Shown here piece by piece: positions 1-8,308 of a DNA stretch of 15,093 nt. Numbering within the stretch: position 1 is the first letter of the stretch; the number at the start of each line of letters is the position of its first letter. The stretch comes from DATKZS01 sp035527835 [NCBI: bacterium] (lineage in GTDB: Bacteria; RBG-13-61-14): assembly GCA_035527835.1 (NCBI GenBank), contig DATKZS010000197.1, forward strand, positions 1 through 15,093, written 5' to 3'. A program made the translations under genes and the position numbers. The notes under the pieces are model-generated. The model ran no database searches. It saw only the letters and a list, made by a program, of their open reading frames with translations, and was not told where the DNA came from.

Positions 1-52
1 GTTGCATCAAGACCAGCATAAATAAAGCGGGGAAAAGAGTCAACTAATAACT

Positions 53-97
53 GGGTAGAGTAGGAGACAGGCCGTAAGCCTGTCTCCTACTCTACCC
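53..97. repeat. Perfect 20-bp inverted repeat (hairpin)
   Basis: Positions 53-72 and 78-97 are exact reverse complements around a 5-nt loop (cgtaa). The left arm is purine-rich (16 of 20). No T-tract follows on either strand, so a classical intrinsic terminator is unlikely. It lies 56 bp upstream of the small membrane protein gene. It resembles the REP-like short palindromes scattered through some environmental genomes, and it could also be a bidirectional transcript-stabilising stem. The rest of 1-153 shows nothing recognisable apart from the ribosome binding site of the next gene. Confidence 0.85.
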
Positions 98-153
98 TGG
101 AAAAAGAAAGACTCGCCTTGCGCATAAAGGCCACTCAGAGGTAGGATTATTTC

Positions 154-576
154 ATGACGGATGGAGCGACCAGCCCGGGAAGAGCGATCGGGAGCTATCA
201 GGGCTGGCGCCGGTTTTTTCTGGTCTCCGGGCTGTGGAATCTTAGCGGCTCCATTCCCGTCCTGATCGCGCCTTCCTTGAACCTCAAGTTGTTTTACGGT
301 CTCGTAAGCGACGATTACTACCATTTATTCTTGAATCGGGGTCTGTGGTGGGCGGTGCTGATCTTCGGGGTCGGGTACCTGATTGCAGCATGGGCGCCCG
401 GCCGCCACCTCGGGATCATCGTGATGGGCGTGCTCGGAAAGACCGTAATCGCCATCCACTGGTTCTATCTGTTCTCCATCGACCGGGCCACTATCCTCGC
501 CCTGCTGGCCGCGCTCGGCGACTCGCTGTTCACGGTCGGGTTTTTACTCTACCTCTTTTTCGGGCCTCGCGATTAA
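154..576 (+). CDS. Small multi-pass membrane protein, unknown function
   Basis: A 140-residue protein that I do not recognise. The ATG at 154 is preceded by a purine-rich AGAGGTAGGA at 137-146, a plausible ribosome binding site. Four hydrophobic segments are visible at about residues 19-40, 64-80, 86-108 and 112-136, separated by short polar loops. A polar Ser/Gly-rich start (residues 1-15) shows no cleavable signal peptide. There are no cysteine pairs or obvious catalytic motifs. The gene stands alone and runs convergently into the cyclase gene, with only 15 bp between the two stop codons and no visible terminator. Codon use is GC-rich like its neighbours, so it is probably a real resident gene. 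A role as a small integral membrane protein is inferred from hydrophobicity only. Confidence 0.75.
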   Translation: MTDGATSPGRAIGSYQGWRRFFLVSGLWNLSGSIPVLIAPSLNLKLFYGLVSDDYYHLFLNRGLWWAVLIFGVGYLIAAWAPGRHLGIIVMGVLGKTVIAIHWFYLFSIDRATILALLAALGDSLFTVGFLLYLFFGPRD

Positions 577-591
577 GGTCGCCCTTGCATC

Positions 592-2223
592 TCAATAGAT
601 GATCTCGTAGAACCTGGTTTCTTTTCTTTTGCCGCGGAGCACGGTGGTTCCACGGTCGTTGAACTTGAAGATTCCTTTGACGTGGGCGTAGGTGTCGGCG
701 CCGACGAGGATGGCCTTGGGCTCGGCGATGTGCTGGAGCCTGGCGGCGACGTTGACGGGGTCGCCGAGGACGGTGTACTCGATTCTCTGCTTTGATCCCA
801 TGTATCCGGAGAGGACGACGCCGGTGTTGATTCCGATGCGGATGTTGAATTTTTTACGGCCGTCGTTGCCGGCGTTTATGCGCTCCATGGCCTGCATCAT
901 CTCGATGGCGGAGAAGAGGGCGAGCTCGGCGTCGTTGCCGTAGGAGATGGGGGCGCCGAAGATCCCCATGACGGCGTCTCCGATGAACTTGTCCACGGTG
1001 CCCTTGTACTTGAAGACGACCTCGGTCATGGCGTCGAAGTACTCGTTGATGAGGTCGGCGGCCTCCTGGGGTTCGAGGCGCTCGATCAGGCTGGTGAAGT
1101 CGGCGATGTCGGCGAAGAGGATGGAGACCTCGCGCTCTTGGAGGAACCCGCGGAAGGCCTTGTCTCCCTTGGAGTGCTGGATGATGTGGCTGACCACGTC
1201 GGGGGAATGGAAGCGTTCGAGGTTGGCGCGCTGGAGCACGCCTTGGCGCAGGGATTCCTGCATGAGGTCCCGGTCCACGGCGATGGCGACCTGGTTGGAA
1301 ATGGCGGTGAGCAGGTCGAGGTCGTCCTCGCCAAAGGCCCGGGCGTCGGCCAGGTTTTCGAGGCAGATGGCGCCGAGGACCTTGTCCTGGGTCTGGAGAA
1401 GGGTGCATATTACCGACCGGCCCTGCCCGCCGGAGTCCTGCCCGCCGGAGGGATGGAGGCATTCGCCGGCGCAGGCGATGGACGAGCTTTCCTTGATGGC
1501 GCGCTCGGTGACGGCGCGGGCCAGGGCGAGGTCGGAGCCGGGCTCTCCTTTAGCGGCGGCGCGCACCCTGGTATCGAGCGCGCCTTCCTGGTTAAAGAGG
1601 AAGACGGTCCCCTCGGTGGCCTTGACCTCCTGGAAGATGAGGTCCAGGGTCTGCTGGAACAGCTCGTCCAGGGGCTTGGCGGAATTGAATATGCTGGAGA
1701 CCTGGTAGAGGAGCAGGAGCTTTCTGCGGTGGGAGAGATGGGCCAGGTCCTCGATTTTTACCGTGGGCGCGAATTGGGGAGTTTCCAGGGTGAACAGGAC
1801 CTCGGCCTCGAACCTGGGCCCGTCGGGGGAGGCGGCGGTTATTTTGCCGATGTCCGCGATGCCGGCGCTTTCCTGGTCCGGGCGCTGGATGCCGGCGCTG
1901 GACGGCTCGGCCATCACCTCGACCCCGGTCTTGTGTGTGCGCATGTCCTCGAAGAGCAGGCGGTAGTCGCCGATGGCGATGACGTCGCCGTGGGCCAGGC
2001 TCTCGTCCTCCACCTTGAGGTTGTTGACGTACACGCCGTTCATGCTTTTCAGGTCCACGATGCGGAAGCCCTCGCCGTTTTTTCTGAGCTCGGCGTGGCG
2101 GCGCGAGACCTGGCTGCTGTTGAGCACGAGGTTGTTGTCCTTGCTCCGGCCGACGCTGTAGACGTCGCCCTCCACCGCGAAGGAGGGCTTTTCCGGATCG
2201 CTTATGATCGTGAGTCTCGCCAT
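592..2223 (-). CDS. FHA-GAF class III adenylate cyclase
   Basis: A 543-residue predicted cytoplasmic enzyme making cyclic AMP from ATP. Residues 1-95 form an FHA phosphothreonine-binding domain, with GR at 25-26, SRRH at 40-43 and NG at 62-63. Residues 96-160 are a linker. Residues 165-320 look like a GAF sensory domain. Residues 363-543 are the class III cyclase domain. All six residues expected of an adenylate cyclase are present: metal-binding Asp372 (FADIADFT) and Asp416 (IGDAVMG), adenine-selecting Lys412 and Asp488, and the Asn491/Arg495 pair in VNVAARL. It should therefore be active and prefer ATP. No membrane segment is seen. The FHA domain suggests control through binding of a Ser/Thr-phosphorylated partner, but no kinase lies in the window. 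The ATG at 2223 is preceded by AGGGACGGG, an acceptable ribosome binding site. The gene follows the symporter gene on the same strand after a 281-nt repeat-bearing gap, so the two are probably transcribed separately. Confidence 0.93.
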   Translation of the reverse strand: MARLTIISDPEKPSFAVEGDVYSVGRSKDNNLVLNSSQVSRRHAELRKNGEGFRIVDLKSMNGVYVNNLKVEDESLAHGDVIAIGDYRLLFEDMRTHKTGVEVMAEPSSAGIQRPDQESAGIADIGKITAASPDGPRFEAEVLFTLETPQFAPTVKIEDLAHLSHRRKLLLLYQVSSIFNSAKPLDELFQQTLDLIFQEVKATEGTVFLFNQEGALDTRVRAAAKGEPGSDLALARAVTERAIKESSSIACAGECLHPSGGQDSGGQGRSVICTLLQTQDKVLGAICLENLADARAFGEDDLDLLTAISNQVAIAVDRDLMQESLRQGVLQRANLERFHSPDVVSHIIQHSKGDKAFRGFLQEREVSILFADIADFTSLIERLEPQEAADLINEYFDAMTEVVFKYKGTVDKFIGDAVMGIFGAPISYGNDAELALFSAIEMMQAMERINAGNDGRKKFNIRIGINTGVVLSGYMGSKQRIEYTVLGDPVNVAARLQHIAEPKAILVGADTYAHVKGIFKFNDRGTTVLRGKRKETRFYEIIY

Positions 2224-2253
2224 GACCCGTCCCTGTAAGTCATTCCCGCGCGC

Positions 2254-2274
2254 GGCCGGCCCATGCCGCCGGCC
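2254..2274 (-). other. GC-rich stem in the cyclase 5' leader
   Basis: Positions 2254-2260 and 2268-2274 are a perfect 7-bp inverted repeat (GGCCGGC/GCCGGCC) around a 7-nt loop. It lies 31-51 nt upstream of the cyclase start codon on the - strand, so it could fold in the leader RNA. There is no T-tract. In DNA this GC-rich, a 7-bp stem may arise by chance. Confidence 0.3.
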
Positions 2275-2317
2275 TCGCCTACCCGGCCAGGATCTCCGCC
2301 CCGCATTCCCCTACAAC

Positions 2318-2451
2318 TGGTTTCATAACTCGTACCATCATCCCAGACCAGAAGATCAGAAACAAGGATTTCAAGGATAAATCCATGGATTTTTCATATC
2401 CTGATTATCCTTAATATCCTTGTTTCTTCTTCTTGAGGGGTTATGAAACCA
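2318..2451. repeat. Outer palindrome of a nested pair
   Basis: TGGTTTCATAAC at 2318-2329 is the exact reverse complement of 2440-2451, and flanking bases pair imperfectly. The two arms enclose a second palindrome of different sequence (2358-2427). The element fills most of the 281-nt gap between the symporter stop and the cyclase start. Outside it, 2452-2504 shows only a tandem 10-nt duplication at the symporter stop codon. Confidence 0.75.
2358..2427. repeat. Inner palindrome with CAAGGAT repeats in its arms
   Basis: The 23-nt arms at 2358-2380 and 2405-2427 match at 21 of 23 positions as reverse complements. The left arm carries two CAAGGAT copies ten bases apart and is purine-rich. The centre contains a further perfect 14-bp palindrome at 2379-2392 (AAATCCATGGATTT). 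AT content is much higher than in the flanking genes. It lies inside the arms of another palindrome. Confidence 0.85.
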
Positions 2452-2504
2452 ACTCTACCTAAATGCTAATAACTTGGGAATAAGCTGTCAACATTCATGG
2501 AGTG

Positions 2505-3764
2505 TCATGGAGTGTCGGGGGCGCCGAAATTTTCGCTTTCCCTCCGGGCCACCACCACGGCGCCGACCGTGTCTCCGAAGACGTTGACGGTGGTTCGCAT
2601 CATGTCGAGGATGCGGTCCACTCCGATGATGAGGGCCACGCCTTCCAGGGGCAGTCCGACGGCGCGGAGCACGATGGCCATGGTGAAGAGGCCCGCGGAG
2701 GGGATGGCGGCGGCGCCGACCGCGGCCAGGGTGGCGGTGGCGAAGACCAGGACCTGCTGGGCCATGGTGAGATGTACGCCGTAGGCCTGGGCGATGAAGA
2801 CGGCGGCCACGGCCTCGTAGAGCGCGGTGCCGTCCATGTTGACGGTGGCGCCGATGGGCAGGACAAAGGAGGTGACGCGGCGGGAGACGCCGGTGTTTTT
2901 CTCCAGGTTTTCCATGGTGAGCGGCAGGGTGGCGGATGACGAGGCCGAGCTGAAGGCGGTCATGAGCGCGGGCGACACGTCGCGGTAGAGCCGGCGCGGC
3001 GAATAGCGGCCGACCAGGAGCGCGATCAGCGGCAGGGTGATGAAGAAATGGATGGCCAGGCCGAGCGCCACCGTGAGCATATAAAGGGCCAGCTTAGCGA
3101 GCGCCCCCCACCCGAACCCGGTGATGAGCGTGGCCATGAGCGCGAACACGCCGTAGGGCGCGAGTTGGAGCACCCAGTCGGTCAGCCGCATCATGGCCTC
3201 GGAAAGCGCCGAGAAAATCTCCGGCAGCGGCCGCGCCCGGTCGCCCAGCGACAACAACACGGCCCCGAAAAGCAGGCTGAAGGTGATCACCGGGAGCACG
3301 TCCATTTTCGCCATGGCCTCGACCGGGTTCGCGGGAATGAGCCCGAGCAGCAGGTCGCCCCAGGTCTTGAGCCCCTGTGCGAACTGATCGAGGACCTTGC
3401 CGCCGCCGATGTCCGCGCCCGCGCCCGGACGCACCAGGTTGACCAGGATGAGGCCGGTCAGGACCGCGAGCCCGGTGGTCGCGAAATAATAGATGAAGGT
3501 GGTGAGCCCGAGCCGGCCGAGTTTTTTAAAGCTTTGCAGGCTGAGCACGCCGCTCACCATGGTCGAGATGATAAGCGGGATGATCACCATCTTGAGGAGA
3601 CGGATGAAGACCTGGCCGATGAGGTCGAGGAGGGCGATGCCGGAAGCGGCCGCGCCCTGGGGCGCGGGCCCGGCCCAGGAGCGGAGCACGAGGCCCAGGG
3701 CGACGCCGGCGGCCATGCCGATGAGAATTTTCCAGTGCAGCGCCAGCCGGTTCATGCCTTTCAT
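2505..3764 (-). CDS. Glutamate/aspartate/dicarboxylate:cation symporter (DAACS/SDF family)
   Basis: An inner-membrane secondary transporter of about 419 residues, normal for the GltP/DctA family, moving acidic amino acids or C4-dicarboxylates with Na+ or H+. Family signatures are clear: the serine-rich re-entrant hairpin AFSSASSSATLPLTMEN, the unwound-helix motif NMDGT and the C-terminal DRILDMMRTTVNVFGD. The last retains the Arg and Asp residues that in archaeal GltPh bind the substrate side-chain carboxylate and amino group, which favours an acidic substrate. The open frame runs on to 4034, but that stretch lacks family similarity and overlaps the oppositely oriented DUF2339 start. I therefore place the start at the ATG at 3764, or at 3755 three codons on, just ahead of NRLALHWKILIGM. 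Neither has a strong ribosome binding site. It is divergent from the DUF2339 gene. The exact substrate cannot be read, so no gene symbol is given. Confidence 0.93.
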   Translation of the reverse strand: MKGMNRLALHWKILIGMAAGVALGLVLRSWAGPAPQGAAASGIALLDLIGQVFIRLLKMVIIPLIISTMVSGVLSLQSFKKLGRLGLTTFIYYFATTGLAVLTGLILVNLVRPGAGADIGGGKVLDQFAQGLKTWGDLLLGLIPANPVEAMAKMDVLPVITFSLLFGAVLLSLGDRARPLPEIFSALSEAMMRLTDWVLQLAPYGVFALMATLITGFGWGALAKLALYMLTVALGLAIHFFITLPLIALLVGRYSPRRLYRDVSPALMTAFSSASSSATLPLTMENLEKNTGVSRRVTSFVLPIGATVNMDGTALYEAVAAVFIAQAYGVHLTMAQQVLVFATATLAAVGAAAIPSAGLFTMAIVLRAVGLPLEGVALIIGVDRILDMMRTTVNVFGDTVGAVVVARRESENFGAPDTP

Positions 3765-3821
3765 TACAACAGCATCGCGCTGTGACTGCAAGCCGCGCAA
3801 CGCCGGATTTTTGCCGGGGCT

Positions 3822-3849
3822 TTGGGCAGGCAATAAAAAATTGTATGAT
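3822..3849 (+). promoter_or_regulatory. Candidate sigma-70 promoter for the DUF2339 gene
   Basis: TTGGGC at 3822-3827 and TATGAT at 3844-3849 are separated by 16 nt. The -10 box matches 5 of 6 consensus bases and the -35 box only 3 of 6. It lies in the 166-bp divergent gap (3765-3930), which is the only gap above 100 nt without a palindromic repeat. Transcription would begin about 75 nt before the ATG at 3931. No convincing opposite-strand promoter was seen for the symporter. Confidence 0.4.
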
Positions 3850-3930
3850 TGAGTGAACTTTCCGCGGGCGGGCGCGGTCGTAAAACTGACACCCGAGTCT
3901 AGTTTTTCAGGAAGGAAGAAGGAGGAGGTC

Positions 3931-6900
3931 ATGGCTGACGCGGATAAGTCCTTGCAGGCCTTGAGCGCCATTTTGTCCAGCCTCTCTGAACTCCGCTCGG
4001 AAATCAAGGAACTCAAGGAAAAGAGCGCGGGCAAGGTTCAGCTCGAGGAGCTGCGGCGGCGCCTGGAAACCATGGAGAAGCGGCTGGGGGCCGAGGGCAT
4101 TGAAGCGCCGGCCGTGAGCGCGCCGGGGCCGGCCGCACCCTCTGCTATCGAGCCTCCGCCTTTGATGGAAGAGGCTCCGCCGGCAGTGGAAGAGCCCGCC
4201 GCCACGGCCGCCGTTGACAAGCCCGCTCCCCTCGAGGAAGAAGCAGGGCCGCCGGGCGCAAAGGAAGCGCCGGCGCCAGCGCCTCCTCCGTTGGCTCCCG
4301 AGCAACCGGCGCCCACTTATGATCGTGCTCCGCCGCCTGCCGTCGAGATCCCTCCGCCGCCGGCAGTGCCTCCTCCTCCCATCATCCCGCCGCCTCCCGT
4401 GGCGCCGCCTCCGCTCAGGCCGGAGGCGCAAAAACCGCCTGCCGCCGCTGTCCCTCGTCCCTCGCCTCCGCCCATTGTTCCGCGTCCAGCCCCGCCGCCG
4501 CGTCCGGCGCCGCCGCGTCCTCCGCGTCCTCCGCGCAAGCCCATGGACTGGGCGGAGCTCGAGGCCAAGGCCGCGGTGTGGGGCACGCGGATCGGCGCGT
4601 TCATCGTGGTGGTGGGCCTGGGCTACCTGCTGAGCATCGGCTTTGGCAAGCTCGGGCTCATCGGCAAGACGCTCACGGTTTACGCGGCGTGCGTGGGCAT
4701 GTGGGTCACGGGCCTGTTTTTCGAGCGCAAGGAGAAATATTCCACCTGGGGCAAGATCATGATCGGCGGCGGGTGGGCCGGGATCTATATCACGACGTTC
4801 CTGATCCACGCGCTGCCCCCGGAGATGCGGGTGATCGAGGACGCGGCGCTGGACATGTATCTATTGTCCGGGATCGCGGCGGGGATGATCGTGCATTCGC
4901 TGCGCTACCGGTCGCAGTCGCTGACCACGCTGACTTACTTCATCGCGTTCATCACGATCGCGATGACGATCCGGCTGGCGGGCGAGACGACCTACAGCCT
5001 GATCGCGACGGGCCTGCTGGCGCTGTCCATGCTCTTCATCCTGTACCGGATGCAGTGGCAGTGGCTCGCGCTGTTTTCCATCGCGGCTTGTTACGGCACG
5101 CACGCGATCTGGTTGAACCCGCTGGTGCGGCACTTTTACTCGCCGGACGGCCACGACGCGGCCTTCTGGTCGGGACTCATCATGCTCTGCATCTACTGGC
5201 TGACCTTCTCGGCGGCCGTGTTTTTAACGCGGCCGCAAAACAAGGAGCAGGACGGGCTCGGGTTGTGGATGACGGCGGTGAATTACGCGCTGTTCGTGCT
5301 GGTGTTCCGCTACCATGTGGGGACGGCGCACCCGGAGTGGCGCTGGTACTTCATGGGCACGCTCGCCCTCGCGTATCTGGCCCAGTCCTGGCTGGCCCAT
5401 ACGTTCCAGCGCCGCAACCTCTACTCTCTGACCCTGGTCATCGCGGTGCTCTGCACCACCATGACCCTGTATTTCCGGCTGCTCGGCGGCAACTGGGTGA
5501 GCGTGGGCTGGCTGTTGCAGGCCGAGGCGTTGTACGCGGCGGGGCTGCTCACGGACGAGAAGCGCTTCCGCTGGATCGCCGTGGTGAACTTCGTCCTGGT
5601 CGGCGTGTGGCTCCTGCTCAAGGACTACTTCATGACCGACGAGCTCTCGTTGTGGGGCCTCGTCTTCTACAAGCGCACCCTGATCTACGCCACCGCCGCC
5701 GCGGTCTTCTACGGAAACGCGGCCGCGCGCCACGTCATGGCCCGCCGTATCAAGGGCCGGGACGCCTATGGGTTCATCTTCTCCTACGCGGCTTCCGTGC
5801 TCTGGCTCATTTTGATGGCGCGCAACTGGTACCCGGACCATCTGCTCAACGCGGCGGTGGCCAACTCCGTGCTGGCGCTCATACTGATGGAGATCGGGAT
5901 CCGGGCGGGGGACGCGCACTTCCGGGGGCAGGGGATGTTCTTCGCGTTCCTCGCGGTCCTCTCCGCGCTCATGCCGCTTACCGGGAGCGCGGGGCAGTAT
6001 TACTCGTATTCCATGGCTTACCGCATCGGGTGCGAGGCCGCGGTGATCGTGTTCGCCTATACCGTGTTCGCGCGGTTCCAGCGGCTGGTGCTGAAGAGCG
6101 GAGAGGCCAGGCAGGTGGAGACGGCGGCGGCGGCGTTCTCGGCGGCGGCGGCGGTGATCGCGGTGCTGCTCTTGTACCGTGAGTTCGAGCCGCGGCTGCC
6201 GTTCTGGCTGGCGCTGGCGTGGATGATGTTGGGCGCGGCGCTCCTGGAGACGGGGATCGCGCTCAAGAACCCGTTTTTCCGGGCGCAGGGCTACCTGGTG
6301 AGCGGGCTCACGCTGGCGTGGGCGGTGTATACGATCCTGGCGCGGCCCGGGTTCGGCGATGATCCGCTCATTAACTTCATGGCGCTTTTGCTGGTGGTGG
6401 CCGGGTTCTTCTACCTGTTTGCCCGCGTGCTCACGGGGTCGCGGCAGGGCGCGGCGTTTTCCGGGCTGGAGCGGACCGAGGCCTGGGCCGGGCAGGGCCC
6501 GCTGATCTCGATCATCTTCGCGGCGGCCGGTACTCTGGTGCTGGTCCTGCTCCTTAGGCGGGAGCTTTACGAGGTCAACGATCAATTCATCGCGGTGGCG
6601 TGGCTCGCCGTGGCCATCGCGCTCATGGAGGCCGGCATCGCCATCGGCAACGGGCCGCTCAGGGTGCAGGGCCTGTCCGTCGCCGTTATTGCGTTCTTCT
6701 ACGCGCTCCTCCACAACCTCGTCCGCGGTTCCGGCATCGGGCCGTTCAGCGGACGGCTGGTGACGCTCACGCTGTGCGTGGCCGCGCTTTATTACATCTG
6801 CGAGCGGGTGTACCGGGGCGAGGAGCGGAGCGCGAAGTGGGTGGACCTGCCGTCGTCCGGCGAGCTGCTGTCGTGGCTCGCCGCGGCGCTCACGGTCCTG

Positions 6901-8277
6901 CTGATCGGACGCGAGGTCTGGCCGCATTGGCCGGCGTGGGTCGCGGTGGCCTGGATCGCGCCCCTGGCCGCGTTCTACGCGCTGGGGCTTAAGCGCAAGA
7001 GCGCGCACTTCATCGGGCAGGGGCACGCGCTGGCGGCGGTGATCTTTTTCTGGACCCTGTTCCCGACCATCCTGGCGCTCACGCCGCGGCCTGCTCACGC
7101 CGTGATCGAGGCCCAGCGCGTCTATTCCGCTTCGCTCATTATCGCCTTGTTCTACGCGATGTTCGGGCTCTTGCTGAGCCGGGGCGGGACGCTGGCCCGG
7201 CCGGAGCGGCAAAAGATCGTGGCCTTTAGCCGCGACGGCTTTTCCTGGGCCGCGTCCATCCTGCTGGTCGCGCTGGTGACGGTGGAGGTGAACGACGTAT
7301 CGCGGGCTCTCACCACGGTGATCTGGGTTGCGCTGGCCATCGCCATGTTCGAGATCGGCGCCGCGCTGAAGAACGACGCGCTGAAGGCCCAGGGCTTTCT
7401 GCTCGCGGCCTGCGCGTTCGGCCGGACGCTGATCGTGAATTATGAGGGGCCATTCGGCGCGTTCTGGTTCATGAGCGGCCGGGCCGCGACGATGCTGGCG
7501 GCGGCGGCCGGGCTGTATTACCTGTATTTCCGGCTGGCGCGCTCCGGCCGCGAGATCGCGGTCGGGATCAAGGAGAGCGGGATGGGCGCGGTGCTGAGCG
7601 CGCTCGGCATGATTGTGCTCGCCCTGCTGATCTACCGGGAAGTCCATCCTCACGCCTGGGTCCCGCCCGCCTGGGCCGGGCTCATCCTGCTCGCGCTCGC
7701 CCTGGCCGTCATCTTCCAGGACCAGCGCCAGGTGTACCAGGCCATGTTCCTGTGCATCCCCGTGGTCATCGGCTGCCTCGCCTCCGACTTTCCCGAGCAC
7801 GGGACCATGGCCGGCCGCCTGACGGTAGGGGCCGTGGTGGCCGCGCTGTTCGCGGCCCGCGCAGTGATGCAGGCAATCATGGCCGCTGGCGCCGGCGCCT
7901 TGCCGGAGCCGCTGAGAGCATCGGGCCTCGACCGCGCGGCCAAGAACCTGTTCGCGCTCGCCGGCGCGGCCCTGCTGACCCTTTACATCCCGTTCGAGTT
8001 TTCGGGAGACATGGCCAAATATCTGACCATCGCGCTGGCGGCCGACGGGCTGGTCATCATGCTCCTGGGCTTCGGATGGAAGGACCGCTTCCTGCGCTTC
8101 GGCGGGCTCGGCATCCTGGCCATCTGCATTGTCAAGGTCTTCTACGACCTCTGGATCCTGGACATCGAGCGCATCTACAAGGTGATTGCCCTGATCGGCC
8201 TCGGGGCCATCCTCATCCTGATCGGCTGGATTTACGCCCGGTTCAGCGACCAGATCAAGAAGATCCTGGCGGAGTAA
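3931..8277 (+). CDS. Giant DUF2339-type polytopic membrane protein
   Basis: A protein of about 1448 residues. The ATG at 3931 has a strong ribosome binding site (GGAGGAGG, 3921-3928). A GTG at 3853 would add 26 uncharacteristic residues and is rejected. Residues 1-55 are charged and heptad-like, a likely coiled coil. Residues 58-205 are an extreme Pro/Ala-rich linker with PPPP runs, probably extended. From about 207 the sequence WAELEAKAAVWGTRIGAF starts the DUF2339 region, followed by dozens of hydrophobic helices to the end. From about residue 630 a module recurs six times every 117-127 residues. Its core resembles E-x-x-P, then W-x-x-x-A-x-x-x-x-E-x-G-I, then R-x-Q-G. Typical DUF2339 proteins, as I recall them, are about 700-1100 residues, so this one looks expanded by module duplication. 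The function of the family is unknown and an envelope role is only a guess. No co-directional partner is adjacent upstream; a 487-nt repeat-bearing gap separates it from rplU. Confidence 0.88.
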   Translation: MADADKSLQALSAILSSLSELRSEIKELKEKSAGKVQLEELRRRLETMEKRLGAEGIEAPAVSAPGPAAPSAIEPPPLMEEAPPAVEEPAATAAVDKPAPLEEEAGPPGAKEAPAPAPPPLAPEQPAPTYDRAPPPAVEIPPPPAVPPPPIIPPPPVAPPPLRPEAQKPPAAAVPRPSPPPIVPRPAPPPRPAPPRPPRPPRKPMDWAELEAKAAVWGTRIGAFIVVVGLGYLLSIGFGKLGLIGKTLTVYAACVGMWVTGLFFERKEKYSTWGKIMIGGGWAGIYITTFLIHALPPEMRVIEDAALDMYLLSGIAAGMIVHSLRYRSQSLTTLTYFIAFITIAMTIRLAGETTYSLIATGLLALSMLFILYRMQWQWLALFSIAACYGTHAIWLNPLVRHFYSPDGHDAAFWSGLIMLCIYWLTFSAAVFLTRPQNKEQDGLGLWMTAVNYALFVLVFRYHVGTAHPEWRWYFMGTLALAYLAQSWLAHTFQRRNLYSLTLVIAVLCTTMTLYFRLLGGNWVSVGWLLQAEALYAAGLLTDEKRFRWIAVVNFVLVGVWLLLKDYFMTDELSLWGLVFYKRTLIYATAAAVFYGNAAARHVMARRIKGRDAYGFIFSYAASVLWLILMARNWYPDHLLNAAVANSVLALILMEIGIRAGDAHFRGQGMFFAFLAVLSALMPLTGSAGQYYSYSMAYRIGCEAAVIVFAYTVFARFQRLVLKSGEARQVETAAAAFSAAAAVIAVLLLYREFEPRLPFWLALAWMMLGAALLETGIALKNPFFRAQGYLVSGLTLAWAVYTILARPGFGDDPLINFMALLLVVAGFFYLFARVLTGSRQGAAFSGLERTEAWAGQGPLISIIFAAAGTLVLVLLLRRELYEVNDQFIAVAWLAVAIALMEAGIAIGNGPLRVQGLSVAVIAFFYALLHNLVRGSGIGPFSGRLVTLTLCVAALYYICERVYRGEERSAKWVDLPSSGELLSWLAAALTVLLIGREVWPHWPAWVAVAWIAPLAAFYALGLKRKSAHFIGQGHALAAVIFFWTLFPTILALTPRPAHAVIEAQRVYSASLIIALFYAMFGLLLSRGGTLARPERQKIVAFSRDGFSWAASILLVALVTVEVNDVSRALTTVIWVALAIAMFEIGAALKNDALKAQGFLLAACAFGRTLIVNYEGPFGAFWFMSGRAATMLAAAAGLYYLYFRLARSGREIAVGIKESGMGAVLSALGMIVLALLIYREVHPHAWVPPAWAGLILLALALAVIFQDQRQVYQAMFLCIPVVIGCLASDFPEHGTMAGRLTVGAVVAALFAARAVMQAIMAAGAGALPEPLRASGLDRAAKNLFALAGAALLTLYIPFEFSGDMAKYLTIALAADGLVIMLLGFGWKDRFLRFGGLGILAICIVKVFYDLWILDIERIYKVIALIGLGAILILIGWIYARFSDQIKKILAE

Positions 8278-8308
8278 TCCGGAGTCATCGTTCGTGAGGC
8301 GGTTGATC

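Noticed and set aside
1138-2238. A 366-codon open frame antisense to the cyclase gene
   Set aside because: Glycine/valine/alanine-rich shadow of the cyclase codons with no recognisable domain.
3765-4034. N-terminal extension of the symporter up to 4034
   Set aside because: The extra 90 residues are unlike the family and would overlap the opposite-strand DUF2339 gene and its strong ribosome binding site.
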